A DNA stretch of 64,000 nt from Clostridiales bacterium (GTDB lineage: Bacteria > Bacillota > Clostridia > Christensenellales > Borkfalkiaceae), in NCBI GenBank assembly GCA_015055805.1, contig SVHN01000003.1:23924-87923 (forward strand), in the 5' to 3' direction. A program made the translations under genes and the position numbers. The notes beneath the pieces were generated by a model, which saw only the letters and a program-made list of their open reading frames with translations, made no database searches and was not told where the DNA came from. Below, one piece after another: positions 26,620-35,355 of this stretch. The first letter of the stretch is position 1. Each line of letters begins with the position of its first letter.

Positions 26620-27806
26620 TTACTGTTCTCTTCTAAAAATAATTCAAGTTTTTTAAAGAACTCGTTTTTTGTAAAATTTTCCTCATAAAACTTTCTAGCA
26701 TTAATTGCTAGTTTTTCTTTATCACTGTCCAGACAAAAGCGTCTAACGTTTTCAGCCATTGCATCTATCTCTTCAGCGGGCGAACAATAACCACAACTAG
26801 CAGATTCTATAATTTCTGCACCAGCGCCGTCTATCGCCGCAATTATCGGTTTGCCTGCCGACAAACACGTCTGCACCTTTCCAGGCACGGTCATTGAAAG
26901 TCTTTCGTCTTTTTTTAGAGTGACCAACATGGCGTCCGCTTTGCTGTAAAACTTTGCCATATCATTGAGCGGTTGTCTACCATAAAAAATCACGTTATCA
27001 AGATTGTGTTCTTTCGCAGACCTCTTAATTTCTTCTAAAGCCGTTCCATCACCAACGATATGCCACCGTAAATTATCAATATCCCTAACCTTAACGGCAA
27101 CACCTATAATCGTTTCCAAACTTTGCGCGATGCCAACGTTTCCAGCAAACATTAAATCAATGTAACTATCAGGAATCTTTTTACACTCTTCTACAGAAAA
27201 GACGTCTTCAGAATATTGAGGCAAATAAGAAATTTTTTGACCGTCTAAATGCATATCTTTAATCATACTATCCTTAAAAGGCTTAGACGAAACAAGAATC
27301 TTATCTGCACTTTGGTAGATTTTTTTAGAAACCTTGAAAAAATGTTTATATATAAAAGAACTTTTTTTTATATTTCCAGCGACCAAACTATCCGGCCAAA
27401 AATCCAAGCAATTCAATACGAGCTTTTTGCCATGCTTTTTCTTGTAGGCAATTGCTCCATTTGCCATCATAACTGGTGAAAGCTGATTGACAAAAACTAC
27501 GTCATACTCATTTTTGCTTTTTTTCAAAAACCTTTTTGAGGATATTGCAAAACTGTAGTAATTCAAGAAACGGAAAATAATACCTTTCCTACGGCAAATC
27601 TCAAAGCAACGGTGGACGTTTACTCCATTTATAACTTCATCTCGTTTTGCCTTATCTTTATACCCTTCGTAAAGTTTACCCATCGGGTAATTGGGCATTC
27701 CCGTAACAACGTCTACTTCATGTCCGCGCCCAACAAGCTCTTCACATATATCAGTTATCCTAAACGGCTCTGGATAATAATATTGGCACACAACCAAAAT
27801 TTTCAT
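26616..27806 (-). CDS. WbuB-like glycosyltransferase, candidate L-fucosaminyl transferase
   Basis: 396 residues. The N-terminus KILVVCQYYYPEPFRITDIC and VVTGMPNYPMGKLYEGY are characteristic of the WbuB branch of GT4. In E. coli O26 WbuB is linked to N-acetyl-L-fucosamine transfer, and this locus makes UDP-L-FucNAc. The donor domain has DLMFAGNVGIAQSLETIIG and FYGRQPLNDMAKFYSKADAM. It is the second gene of the operon, two bases after the priming transferase, which fits a role as second-sugar transferase. The sugar is inferred from context. Confidence 0.85.
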   Translation of the reverse strand: MKILVVCQYYYPEPFRITDICEELVGRGHEVDVVTGMPNYPMGKLYEGYKDKAKRDEVINGVNVHRCFEICRRKGIIFRFLNYYSFAISSKRFLKKSKNEYDVVFVNQLSPVMMANGAIAYKKKHGKKLVLNCLDFWPDSLVAGNIKKSSFIYKHFFKVSKKIYQSADKILVSSKPFKDSMIKDMHLDGQKISYLPQYSEDVFSVEECKKIPDSYIDLMFAGNVGIAQSLETIIGVAVKVRDIDNLRWHIVGDGTALEEIKRSAKEHNLDNVIFYGRQPLNDMAKFYSKADAMLVTLKKDERLSMTVPGKVQTCLSAGKPIIAAIDGAGAEIIESASCGYCSPAEEIDAMAENVRRFCLDSDKEKLAINARKFYEENFTKNEFFKKLELFLEENSK

Positions 27807-27808
27807 AT

Positions 27809-28513
27809 TTAGTCTTCCTTGTTCTGCGATTCTTTTCCTGTAACTTTATCGCAATCTTCAGTAGCAGCGACGAAGTCGTGTGATTCGGACTCTACTTCGC
27901 TATTTACAGTATTTTCTTCTTCGGGTTTATTTTCGCCTTCAACTACTCCTTTTCTTGTTAAAACTGCTTTAATTGTTCCGAAGAAACATTTACAGTCAAA
28001 CAAAAAGCCCATTTTCTCAACGTATTCGCCGTCGAGTTTTGCTTTTACGGGAATTGCTAATTCGTCCCTACCGTTTATTTGTGCCCAGCCCGTAAGCCCT
28101 GGGCGAACGTCGTTAGCTTTGTATTTATCACGCTCTTCAATTAAATCAAATTGATTCCAAAGCGCAGGACGAGGCCCTATAATCGACATATGTCCAACGA
28201 ATATATTGAAGATTTGCGGAAGCTCGTCCAACGAAGTTTTGCGTAAAAACGAGCCAACCTTGGTTATCCAACGTTTTGGATCAGACAATTCATGCGTCGG
28301 TGCGTCAGGAGGAGTATCCGTACGCATCGTTCGAAATTTTAATATTGTGAAATGCTTTTTATTCTTCCCTACTCGCTTTTGCTTAAAAAATACAGGACCT
28401 TTACTATCGCATTTTATAACGATAGCAATAATCAAAAATAGCCACGATAAAATAACTATTGCAAGAAATGAAATTGTTAGGTCAAAAAATCTCTTTAAGC
28501 AATTTTTATACAT
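27809..28513 (-). CDS. Undecaprenyl-phosphate sugar phosphotransferase (priming transferase)
   Basis: About 234 residues from the ATG at 28513, preceded by AGAGGA; a TTG five codons earlier is less likely. One N-terminal membrane helix (about 12-34), then the bacterial sugar transferase core: GPVFFKQKRVGKNKKHFTIL, KFRTMRTDTP, KTSLDELPQIFN with the catalytic Asp-Glu pair, and RPGLTGWAQINGRDEL. A polar, acidic C-terminal tail of about 45 residues is not part of the family core. It loads the first sugar phosphate onto the lipid carrier and starts each repeat unit. First gene of the operon. Confidence 0.93.
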   Translation of the reverse strand: MYKNCLKRFFDLTISFLAIVILSWLFLIIAIVIKCDSKGPVFFKQKRVGKNKKHFTILKFRTMRTDTPPDAPTHELSDPKRWITKVGSFLRKTSLDELPQIFNIFVGHMSIIGPRPALWNQFDLIEERDKYKANDVRPGLTGWAQINGRDELAIPVKAKLDGEYVEKMGFLFDCKCFFGTIKAVLTRKGVVEGENKPEEENTVNSEVESESHDFVAATEDCDKVTGKESQNKED

Positions 28514-28567
28514 AATTCCTCTATTCAAACGATATTATCGCCCATAATAATATAATATTACTGGAAT

Positions 28568-28596
28568 ATCATACTACAAAGACCGTTATATGTCAA
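28568..28596 (-). promoter_or_regulatory. Strong sigma-A type promoter of the polysaccharide operon
   Basis: On the minus strand: TTGACA, 17-base spacer, TATGAT, ending 54 bases before the first gene's ATG. This is the only strong promoter seen ahead of the 22-kb minus-strand run. Confidence 0.75.
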
Positions 28597-28657
28597 TACA
28601 ATCCTTAATTTTTGACCTATTTTTTTCTTGTTTATTACAACAAATCCAATCAATTAC

Positions 28658-28686
28658 TTGACAACACCTTCTTCAGGTGGTATTAT
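28658..28686 (+). promoter_or_regulatory. Sigma-A type promoter of mscS with a palindromic spacer
   Basis: TTGACA, 17 bases, TATTAT. The spacer holds CACCT-TCTTC-AGGTG, a short inverted repeat that could be an operator, though five base pairs could also arise by chance. Divergent from the polysaccharide operon promoter, about 60 bases away. Confidence 0.7.
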
Positions 28687-28717
28687 TTTACAAAAAATAT
28701 TAATAGGAGTAAAACTT

Positions 28718-29545
28718 ATGACTTTTGAAGAAATTTGGCAAAGCATAAAGTCGTGGATTACAGGCGCGTCATTATGGAATACTTTGGGGAAAATTATTAT
28801 TTCCGTGATTATTCTTTTAATCTCTTTCAAAATAATCAACGCACTAGCTCGAAAGATTGAAAAGAGCGGCGAAAAAAAGAACGCTGACAAGACCATTATG
28901 AAAACCTTGGCATACATCGTTAAGCTAGGTCTTAAAATTTTGGTAGCAATTTGTCTAATTGGTTTCCTCGGCATTGATACGAGCGGATTAACAGCCCTCA
29001 TCGCCTCGTTAGGCGTTTGCGTCGGTTTAGCAGTAAACGGTGCACTTTCTAACCTTGCAGGTGGTGTAATGATCATCTTAACTCGCCCCTTCCGTGTTGA
29101 CGATTATATCGAAGCTCAAGGCGAAGCCGGAACGGTTGCGGAAATCCGTATTACCAACACAAAAATCATTACTCCAGACAACAAAGTTATCTACATACCA
29201 AACGGCGCACTTTCGAGCGGCACAATCATTAATTATTCTGAAAAAGATTTACGCCGCGTAGATTTAGACTTTACTATTGGCTACACATCAGACTTCGAAA
29301 AAGCAAAAGCTATTATTACCGATGCTTGTGAAAAACACGAACTCGTATTGAAAGACCCCGCACCCTTCATCAGAATGGGCGCGCACGGCGAATCAAGCAT
29401 TACAGTTAAAACCAGAGTTTGGGTAAATAGTGCTGACTATTGGACCGTAAATTTTGACCTTTTAGAAACGGTTAAGCGTGAATTTGATGCAAACGGAATT
29501 GAAATTCCTTTCAATCAACTCGACGTTCACATCAAAAAGGACTAA
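28718..29545 (+). CDS. Small-conductance mechanosensitive channel, MscS family
   Basis: 275 residues from the ATG at 28718, which follows TAGGAG at 7 bases; an upstream in-frame ATG at 28628 lies before the promoter and is rejected. Two to three N-terminal helices, then the pore helix ALIASLGVCVGLAVNGALSN and the MscS beta domain (TRPFRVDDYIEAQGEAGTVA, VIYIPNGALSSGTIINYSE). It opens on membrane tension and releases solutes during osmotic downshock. Single gene, closed by a long hairpin. Confidence 0.93.
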   Translation: MTFEEIWQSIKSWITGASLWNTLGKIIISVIILLISFKIINALARKIEKSGEKKNADKTIMKTLAYIVKLGLKILVAICLIGFLGIDTSGLTALIASLGVCVGLAVNGALSNLAGGVMIILTRPFRVDDYIEAQGEAGTVAEIRITNTKIITPDNKVIYIPNGALSSGTIINYSEKDLRRVDLDFTIGYTSDFEKAKAIITDACEKHELVLKDPAPFIRMGAHGESSITVKTRVWVNSADYWTVNFDLLETVKREFDANGIEIPFNQLDVHIKKD

Positions 29546-29577
29546 TATTATTAGTTTTTTAACAGAACAATACAATT

Positions 29578-29615
29578 AAAGAGAGGTAAAATTCGGTCGA
29601 ATTTTACCTCTCTTT
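29578..29615. terminator. Long perfect inverted repeat after mscS
   Basis: AAAGAGAGGTAAAATTCG, loop GT, then the exact reverse complement: an 18-base-pair stem ending in CTTT. The T-tract afterwards is short, but the position 32 bases after the mscS stop fits a terminator. Confidence 0.65.
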
Positions 29616-29674
29616 AATTTCAACTCAACAAAATATAGTGCGGTTCTCTTTATTTTGTCAAAAGAAAAAAGCGG

Positions 29675-29708
29675 TGATGATATACACGACTATGTCGTGA
29701 TGATATAC
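29675..29708. repeat. TGATGATATAC repeat pair with palindromic spacers
   Basis: TGATGATATAC occurs exactly at 29675-29685 and 29698-29708. The sequence between them forms CACGAC-TAT-GTCGTG, and the sequence after the second copy forms ATTGC-TTGC-GCAAT before a broken third copy (TTGATA). It lies between the mscS hairpin and the tmRNA terminator, outside any gene. Confidence 0.6.
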
Positions 29709-29727
29709 CATTGCTTGCGCAATTGAT

Positions 29728-29763
29728 AAAAAAATCGCAAGCAATGCGCTTGCGATTTTTTTT
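29728..29763 (-). terminator. Terminator of tmRNA
   Basis: On the minus strand the tmRNA CCA end is followed directly by an A-rich arm, AAAAAATCGCAAGC, a short loop and GCTTGCGATTTTTTT. Strong stem with a long T-run. Confidence 0.85.
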
Positions 29764-30116
29764 TGGTGGAGGCGCGGAGATTTGCACTCCGGTCTTGAAC
29801 GCGTCCCCAAAACCTTCTACATACTTATCTGGCGATTGTTTTTCGTGCAATCTACGGTCGCCAGCGACCTTTAGACTACCTTATGCCGTAAAATTCCGTT
29901 ACCGAAAACCGACAAATTTTCAGTAGCCGTTCCCCGTCTAATTGACGCCCTTTCTTATCCCAACGGGCGAAGACAAGAAGGACGTACGCTTAAATTAAGC
30001 AGCGTATGCTAATTCGTTATTGTTAGCATTTAAATTTAATTTCCGTTTTTACGAAGCCGAGCCTTCGGTATGCTTACGTCTTGCGTCAGTCGCCCAATCG
30101 AAACTGAATCGCCCCC
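29764..30116 (-). ncRNA. ssrA: Transfer-messenger RNA (tmRNA)
   Basis: 353 bases. The 5' end GGGGGCG pairs with CGCCTCC near the 3' end, followed by ACCA, giving the alanine tRNA-like acceptor with a G-U at the third pair. The 3' T-arm region reads GTGCAAATCTCCGCGCCTCC. The tag frame at 29995-30027 encodes ANNNELAYAA and then TAA, a typical proteolysis tag ending in Ala-Ala. With SmpB (32451) it rescues ribosomes stalled on broken mRNAs and marks the products for degradation. No clear promoter was seen directly upstream, so the RNA may be cut from a longer transcript. Confidence 0.95.
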
Positions 30117-30140
30117 ACGTCGAAGCAAATCTGCATGTCA

Positions 30141-30164
30141 GCACTTTTGTTTGCACAAAAGTGC
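30141..30164. terminator. Hairpin between metA and ssrA
   Basis: GCACTTTTG, loop of 6, CAAAAGTGC. It lies 34 bases after the metA stop on the minus strand, 25 bases before the tmRNA 5' end. There is no T-run, so it may be a processing or partial termination signal. Confidence 0.45.
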
Positions 30165-30197
30165 AAGACATTGCGATTGCTTCTTCTTTTTTTACAA

Positions 30198-31109
30198 TTA
30201 AATCTCGTCTAGTTCGTACGGCGTAAGCTGATATACATAGTGGTTTAACCAGTTCATATATATAAGATTTGCGGTTGATACCCAACACATCTTTATTTCA
30301 CCGTGGTCGCCGTCAACGTAATAATTTTCAGGCGGATCTATTTTTAGACCTTTATCAAGGTCACGCTTATACTCTATTTCCAGCGTATCCCTATCGTATT
30401 CTGCGTGTCCGGTTATAAAGATAAACTTATTATCCTTTGAACGGATAATCGCTGCGCCAGCCTCTTTTGACGACGCCAAAATCACTAGATCTTTACACTT
30501 CTTTATGTCTTCTTCATAAACGGTTGTATGACGAGAGTGTGGCATAAAGAACCTGTCGTCCGTACCCTTTAAAAGTCTATCGTACTTCACCAACTTTTTA
30601 TGCTTATAAACGCCAAAAAGTTTCTTATCGAGAATATGTTTTTCTATGCCGTAATAATAATGCAACGCGGCCTGCGCACCCCAACAGATAAACAGAGTGC
30701 TAGTTACGTTGGTTTTGGCAAACTCTAAGATATCTTCGAGTTCTTTCCAGTATTTAACTTCCGAAAATTCTATTTCTTCAACAGGCGCGCCTGTTATAAT
30801 CATACCGTCGAATTTTTTTGTCTTAACTTCTGAAAAGGACTTATAAAACCTTTCCAAATGGTCGAGCGAAGTGTTTTTTCCAACGTACGATTCCGTACTT
30901 ATAAGCGTGATATTTACTTGAAGAGGCGAGTTGGACAAAAGGCGCATAAGCTGAGTTTCCGTAACGATTTTGGTCGGCATTAAATTGACGATCGCAATCT
31001 CTAACGGTCTTATATCCTGTTGCATTGCTCGTTTGTCGTTCATAACGAAAATATTTTCCGATTGCAGCACCTTTGCTGCGGGAATATCTTTTGGGACTAT
31101 AATGGGCAC
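30198..31109 (-). CDS. metA: Homoserine O-acetyltransferase, MetA family
   Basis: 303 residues. The GTG at 31109 is chosen because AGGAGG lies 8 bases upstream; the longer frame's GTG overlaps that ribosome site, and MPIIVPKDIP is the normal family N-terminus. The enzyme activates homoserine for methionine synthesis. The catalytic cysteine is Cys142 in FICWGAQAALH. Residue 111 is Glu (GAPVEEIEF), which in characterised MetA enzymes selects acetyl-CoA over succinyl-CoA. That agrees with the neighbouring metY, which uses O-acetylhomoserine. It follows metY by about 20 bases. Confidence 0.93.
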   Translation of the reverse strand: MPIIVPKDIPAAKVLQSENIFVMNDKRAMQQDIRPLEIAIVNLMPTKIVTETQLMRLLSNSPLQVNITLISTESYVGKNTSLDHLERFYKSFSEVKTKKFDGMIITGAPVEEIEFSEVKYWKELEDILEFAKTNVTSTLFICWGAQAALHYYYGIEKHILDKKLFGVYKHKKLVKYDRLLKGTDDRFFMPHSRHTTVYEEDIKKCKDLVILASSKEAGAAIIRSKDNKFIFITGHAEYDRDTLEIEYKRDLDKGLKIDPPENYYVDGDHGEIKMCWVSTANLIYMNWLNHYVYQLTPYELDEI

Positions 31110-31130
31110 GTCACCCACCTCCTATGTGTT

Positions 31131-32417
31131 TTAGATTTTGTTAAGCGCGTCAGCAATATCAGCAATGAGATCTTCTGCGTTTTCAATACCGCAAGAATAC
31201 CTGATAAGCGTTGGCGGAATACCAGCAGCTTCGAGCTGAGCGTCGGTAAGCTGACGGTGCGTTGCGTTTGCTGGGTGCAAACAACAAGTCCTTGCATCTG
31301 CAACGTGCGTTTCGATAGCTGCAACCTTAAGATTTTTCATAAAGGTTTCTGCCGTTTTTCTGTCGCCTTTAAGCGCAAAACTTATAACTCCGCAAGATCC
31401 GTTGGGCAAGTATTTTTGTCCCAAAGCGTAATACTTATCGTTTTTAAGTCCACAATATCTTACCCATTCAACCTTGTCGCTCTTTTCCAAAAATTCTGCT
31501 ACCTTTTGCGCGTTTTCACAATGGCGTTTCATTCTTACGTGTAAACTTTCCAAGCCAAGGTTTATATAGAAAGCGTGTTGTGGCGACTGAATAGAACCGA
31601 AGTCTCTCATTAGTTGAGCGGTTGCTTTGGTTATAAACGCGCCTTCTTTGCCGAACTTTTCCGCGTAAACTATGCCGTGATAACTGTCGTCGGGGGTAGT
31701 AAGGCCTGGGAATTTATCAGCGTGAGCCAACCAGTCGAATTTACCGCCGTCGATTATTGCACCACCAACGGATACGCCGTGACCGTCTATATATTTAGTG
31801 GTCGAGTGAGTAACGATATCCGCGCCCCATTCGATAGGCCTACAATTTACAGGCGTTGCGAAAGTGTTGTCAATAATCAAGGGCACACCATGACTGTGAG
31901 CAACCTTTGCGAAGAGTTCAATGTCAAGCACCGAACAAGCAGGGTTAGCAATGGTTTCACCAAACAACGCCTTCGTGTTCGGCTTAAACGCTGCGTTTAG
32001 TTCTTCTTCGGTAACATCTGGAGAAACGAAGGTAAAATCAATACCCATTTTTCTCATCGTAACGTTAAAAAGATTGAACGTTCCGCCGTAGATTGCAGAA
32101 CTAGCAACTACGTGGTCGCCCGCTGTTGCAACGTTAAATATCGAGAAGAAGTTTGCCGCTTGACCAGACGAAGTCAACATTGCCGCCGTGCCGCCTTCAA
32201 GTTCGCAAAGCTTTGCCGCAACTAGGTCGTTAGTCGGGTTTTGAAGTCTTGTGTAAAAATATCCGCTAGCCTCCAAATCAAAAAGTTTCCCCATATCTTC
32301 GCTAGTATCGTACTTAAACGTCGTACTCTGATAAATGGGAATTTGTCTTGGTTCACCGTTTTTCGGGGTGTAACCGCCCTGTACGCAAACGGTTTCAATT
32401 CTTTTTTTGTTTGCCAT
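31131..32417 (-). CDS. metY: O-acetylhomoserine sulfhydrylase (MetY type)
   Basis: 428 residues, a PLP enzyme of the Cys/Met metabolism family. The N-terminus VCVQGGYTPKNGEPRQIPIY, the aromatic FYTRLQNPTND region, and the PLP lysine in HSTTKYIDGHGV near residue 208 are clear. It joins O-acetylhomoserine and sulfide to give homocysteine. It lies between smpB and metA with short gaps; no SAM riboswitch or T-box fits in the 33 bases before it, so its control differs from the usual Firmicutes pattern. Confidence 0.94.
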   Translation of the reverse strand: MANKKRIETVCVQGGYTPKNGEPRQIPIYQSTTFKYDTSEDMGKLFDLEASGYFYTRLQNPTNDLVAAKLCELEGGTAAMLTSSGQAANFFSIFNVATAGDHVVASSAIYGGTFNLFNVTMRKMGIDFTFVSPDVTEEELNAAFKPNTKALFGETIANPACSVLDIELFAKVAHSHGVPLIIDNTFATPVNCRPIEWGADIVTHSTTKYIDGHGVSVGGAIIDGGKFDWLAHADKFPGLTTPDDSYHGIVYAEKFGKEGAFITKATAQLMRDFGSIQSPQHAFYINLGLESLHVRMKRHCENAQKVAEFLEKSDKVEWVRYCGLKNDKYYALGQKYLPNGSCGVISFALKGDRKTAETFMKNLKVAAIETHVADARTCCLHPANATHRQLTDAQLEAAGIPPTLIRYSCGIENAEDLIADIADALNKI

Positions 32418-32450
32418 AATCGTTTCTCCTTGTTTTATCTTTTAGGTTAG

Positions 32451-32906
32451 TTATCTATAATTTTTAAGTTCTCTTTCTTTTTCTCTTTTGCGGTCCTTTT
32501 CCATAAGCGACTGTTTTTTGTCGTAGGTATGTTTACCTTGGCAAAGCCCGAGTTCTAATTTTATAAGCGACTGCTTAAAATACAACCTTAGCGGCACGAG
32601 CGTTAAACCTTTCTGCGCAACTTTTGAGTTGAGTTTTATTATCTCGTCGCGGTGTAGAAGAAGTTTTCTGTCCCTACGCGAATCGCGCGTGGAAAATGCA
32701 CCCGCTTTGTCGTATAGGGCTATGTGCATATTCTTTATAAACAATTCGCCGTTATGTACCAAACAGAAACTGTCTTTTAGGTTGACGTTGTTAAGCCTTA
32801 AAGACTTGACTTCGCTACCTTCTAAAACTATGCCCGCCTCGTATCTATCAAGAATAAAATACTGGTGCGTAGCCGCTCTGTTGGTGCATATAGTTTTATC
32901 TTCCAT
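32451..32906 (-). CDS. smpB: SsrA-binding protein SmpB
   Basis: 151 residues from the ATG at 32906, with AGAAGG 8 bases upstream (a GTG three codons earlier overlaps that site). Core motifs: TNRAATHQYFILDRYEAGI, LEGSEVKSLR, GEVF-like LFIKNMHIALYDKAG and the basic C-terminal tail KKQSLMEKDRKREKERELKN that enters the ribosomal mRNA channel. It carries tmRNA to stalled ribosomes. It follows rnr, the usual order, and ssrA lies 2.3 kb downstream. Confidence 0.96.
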   Translation of the reverse strand: MEDKTICTNRAATHQYFILDRYEAGIVLEGSEVKSLRLNNVNLKDSFCLVHNGELFIKNMHIALYDKAGAFSTRDSRRDRKLLLHRDEIIKLNSKVAQKGLTLVPLRLYFKQSLIKLELGLCQGKHTYDKKQSLMEKDRKREKERELKNYR

Positions 32907-32944
32907 TTTAAGCACCTTCTTAAAATATTATTTTACTACATTTT

Positions 32945-34873
32945 TTAATTATTTGCAAGGTTTATTTTGTCTATTAATATAAATTCCGCCCGTCTTTCTG
33001 CAAGATTAACCCCTGCAACCGATATTTTTACCCCTTCGCCAAGCTTATACGTCGTCTTTCCGTCGGATAAGGTATAGTTCTTTTGGTCGCAAGTCCAACG
33101 TCTTCTACCCCTTAGCGTTTCCAGTTTGACTATACCTTCTACTCCATTACCGAGTTCCACGAATAGTCCAAAACCCGTAACTCCGCTTATTACGCCCTCA
33201 AACTCTTCACCCTCATAGTTGCTTATATACAAGAGTTTATAGTAATCGTCAACCGCGCGTTCCGCCTCAGTTGCGTTCTTTTCACGCTCTGACGACTGCG
33301 CCGCGGCATCAAAAACAAAGTTACCGTATCTTTCTTCGACGTCCACCTTACCGCTTAAAAAATCTTTTATTATTCTGTGTATAACTAGGTCTGGGTAACG
33401 GCGAATAGGCGAAGTGAAGTGGCAATAATGTTTAGCCGAAAGTCCAAAATGCCCAACGTCAACGGGCGAATATTTTGCTTTCTGCATTGATCTTAGCATA
33501 ACCCTATTTATAACGGTAAATAGTCGGCTGTTCTCGGCTTTTTTAAGAATAGTTTGAAAGTCTTTTGGGTGAACGCCCTCCCTACTGTGTCTTGCGCTAA
33601 CACCTAGTCCTGATAAAAACGCATAAAAGTTTTCTAATCGCTCTTCACTAGGATCTTCGTGTACTCGATATATAAAGGGTTTTTCTAGATAGAACATATA
33701 TTCAGCAACGGTAACGTTTGCCAAAATCATAAACTCTTCGATTATCCTATGCGACTTATCCCTAGGCTCAAGCGTTACTAAAATCTCACCGTTTGCATCA
33801 ACCGATATCGCGCTTTCTTTTACGTCAAGGTCGATTGACCCGTCCCTATCGCGTTTTTCAATCAAGATATCGGCAAGTTCGTTCATTACCATTATGCTGT
33901 CGTATAAATTTTTATACTTCTTTATAACCTTTTTATCGCCGTCAATAATGGCTTGGACCTTGTTATACGTTAGGCGCGCCGAACTGTTTATAACGGCTGG
34001 TGATATCTCGTAATCGGTAACTTTACCGTCCTTATTCACCGTCATCATAACCGACAAGGTCAATCTATCCACGCCCTCTTTAAGCGAACAAAGGTCGTTA
34101 CAAAGGCGTTCGGGTAACATCGGTATAACTTTTTCAGGAAAATATACGCTTGTTGCGCGTTCGTATGCTTGTTTATCTATCGCGCTGCTTGGTCTTACAT
34201 AATGGCTTACGTCTGCTATGTGAACGCCGAGTTTATATTTTCCGCCACTTAATCTCTCCACCGAAACGGCGTCGTCAAAGTCCTTAGCGTCTTCACCGTC
34301 AATAGTAAAGGTCAATAAGTTTCTATAATCCTTACGGGCTTTTAAATCTTCCGCGCTTATTTTATCAGACAAATTTTCCGATTCAGCGATAACTTCCTTA
34401 GGAAACCTTTCGGGAAGTTTATAGGAAAAAAGGATAGATTTAAGTTCGGCGTTTTTATCGAACTGTCTACCGAGAATTTTGCTTATTATCCCTTCGGGGT
34501 TTTGCTTTTTGGGGTACGATAAAATTTTGCAAACAACCTTATCCCCAGCTTTTGCTCTTACCCCTTTACCAAACGGAATAAACACGTCGTTATAATACTT
34601 GCGCTCGTCGGGAACGACGAACCCACCGCTTTTGCAGGTAAAATACGTTCCGACGAGTTCTGTTATTCCGCGCTCAATCACCTTTAACACCCTAGCGGTT
34701 GTTCTTGCACCTTCACCGTCGGTGGCTTCGGCAAGCACTAAATCTCCGTGCATTGCGCCTTTAAGGTCAGCGTGCGGTATAAAATAGTCTTCCAGACCTT
34801 TATCGGTCGGAAGTAAAAACGCGTACCCACGCTCGTTGCCTTGAATTTTTCCTTCTATAATCTGTCTTTTCAT
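32945..34873 (-). CDS. rnr: Ribonuclease R
   Basis: 642 residues, a 3'-5' exoribonuclease of the RNB family. An N-terminal cold-shock-type domain (KGLEDYFIPHADLKGAMHGD), the RNB centre FTIDGEDAKDFDDAVSVERL near 200 with the metal-binding aspartates, HYCHFTSPIRRYPDLVIHR near 480, and a C-terminal S1 domain (GVISGVTGFGLFVELGNGVE). It is shorter than most RNase R proteins (700-800), lacking the long basic tail. It degrades structured RNA and works with tmRNA-SmpB, encoded next to it. Confidence 0.95.
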   Translation of the reverse strand: MKRQIIEGKIQGNERGYAFLLPTDKGLEDYFIPHADLKGAMHGDLVLAEATDGEGARTTARVLKVIERGITELVGTYFTCKSGGFVVPDERKYYNDVFIPFGKGVRAKAGDKVVCKILSYPKKQNPEGIISKILGRQFDKNAELKSILFSYKLPERFPKEVIAESENLSDKISAEDLKARKDYRNLLTFTIDGEDAKDFDDAVSVERLSGGKYKLGVHIADVSHYVRPSSAIDKQAYERATSVYFPEKVIPMLPERLCNDLCSLKEGVDRLTLSVMMTVNKDGKVTDYEISPAVINSSARLTYNKVQAIIDGDKKVIKKYKNLYDSIMVMNELADILIEKRDRDGSIDLDVKESAISVDANGEILVTLEPRDKSHRIIEEFMILANVTVAEYMFYLEKPFIYRVHEDPSEERLENFYAFLSGLGVSARHSREGVHPKDFQTILKKAENSRLFTVINRVMLRSMQKAKYSPVDVGHFGLSAKHYCHFTSPIRRYPDLVIHRIIKDFLSGKVDVEERYGNFVFDAAAQSSEREKNATEAERAVDDYYKLLYISNYEGEEFEGVISGVTGFGLFVELGNGVEGIVKLETLRGRRRWTCDQKNYTLSDGKTTYKLGEGVKISVAGVNLAERRAEFILIDKINLANN

Positions 34874-34906
34874 ACTAATTTTTGTTTATTGTGCTTTTAA
34901 ATGTAA

Positions 34907-34932
34907 AAAGGCGAGTCGCTGGACTCGCCTTT
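34907..34932 (-). terminator. Terminator of secG
   Basis: AAAGGCGAGTC, 4-base loop, GACTCGCCTTT and, on the minus strand, a T-tract. It separates secG transcription from rnr, whose start is 34 bases further. Confidence 0.88.
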
Positions 34933-34953
34933 AATTATCCGATAATACGCACC

Positions 34954-35259
34954 TTACTTGGTTGCCAAAAAGGATACGATTGCAAAAGCAATGCACAAAA
35001 CTGCAAAAATTACGCTACTAATAACGGTAAGTTTTTTCATTTTGTGTTCAAAAGTCTTGCTCTTGTTCTTTCCTAAGAAAGTTTCGGTTTGTCCACCAAG
35101 TGCGCCGATACCCGACGAGTTGCCCGGTTGAAATAGCACTACCAACACGATAAAAATTGCGCAAAGTGCCATGACTACCAAGAAAATTATTTTGATCCAA
35201 TCGTGCCAAGCCGTCCAGCCTGCTGAACCGCTAGCCATCAACATATTTAATATTTCCAT
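34954..35259 (-). CDS. secG: Preprotein translocase subunit SecG
   Basis: 101 residues with two membrane helices (about 21-43 and 79-99) and the loop motif SSGIGALGGQTETFLGKNKS, typical of SecG. It assists SecYE during protein export. It has its own promoter and terminator, so it forms a single-gene unit between gpmI and rnr, an arrangement common in Firmicutes. Confidence 0.93.
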   Translation of the reverse strand: MEILNMLMASGSAGWTAWHDWIKIIFLVVMALCAIFIVLVVLFQPGNSSGIGALGGQTETFLGKNKSKTFEHKMKKLTVISSVIFAVLCIAFAIVSFLATK

Positions 35260-35300
35260 AATTATCTCCTTAAACAGCAGTAATTAAACATTACTTGTAC

Positions 35301-35329
35301 ATTGTATCATACAAAATGCTTTTTTTCAA
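35301..35329 (-). promoter_or_regulatory. Sigma-A type promoter of secG
   Basis: On the minus strand: TTGAAA, 17 bases, TACAAT, about 40 bases before the secG start and 27 bases after the gpmI stop. Confidence 0.65.
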
Positions 35330-35355
35330 CTGTTTTTCAACACTTTTTACACACT

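Noticed and set aside
29675..29708. CRISPR array
   Set aside because: Repeats of 11 bases with palindromic spacers and only two complete copies; no cas genes.
30117..30140. Promoter directly upstream of ssrA
   Set aside because: No -10 or -35 boxes at suitable distance from the tmRNA 5' end.
29650..30288. Several frames of 66-79 residues in both directions
   Set aside because: They lie in the tmRNA gene, its terminator and the metA end; none has a ribosome site.
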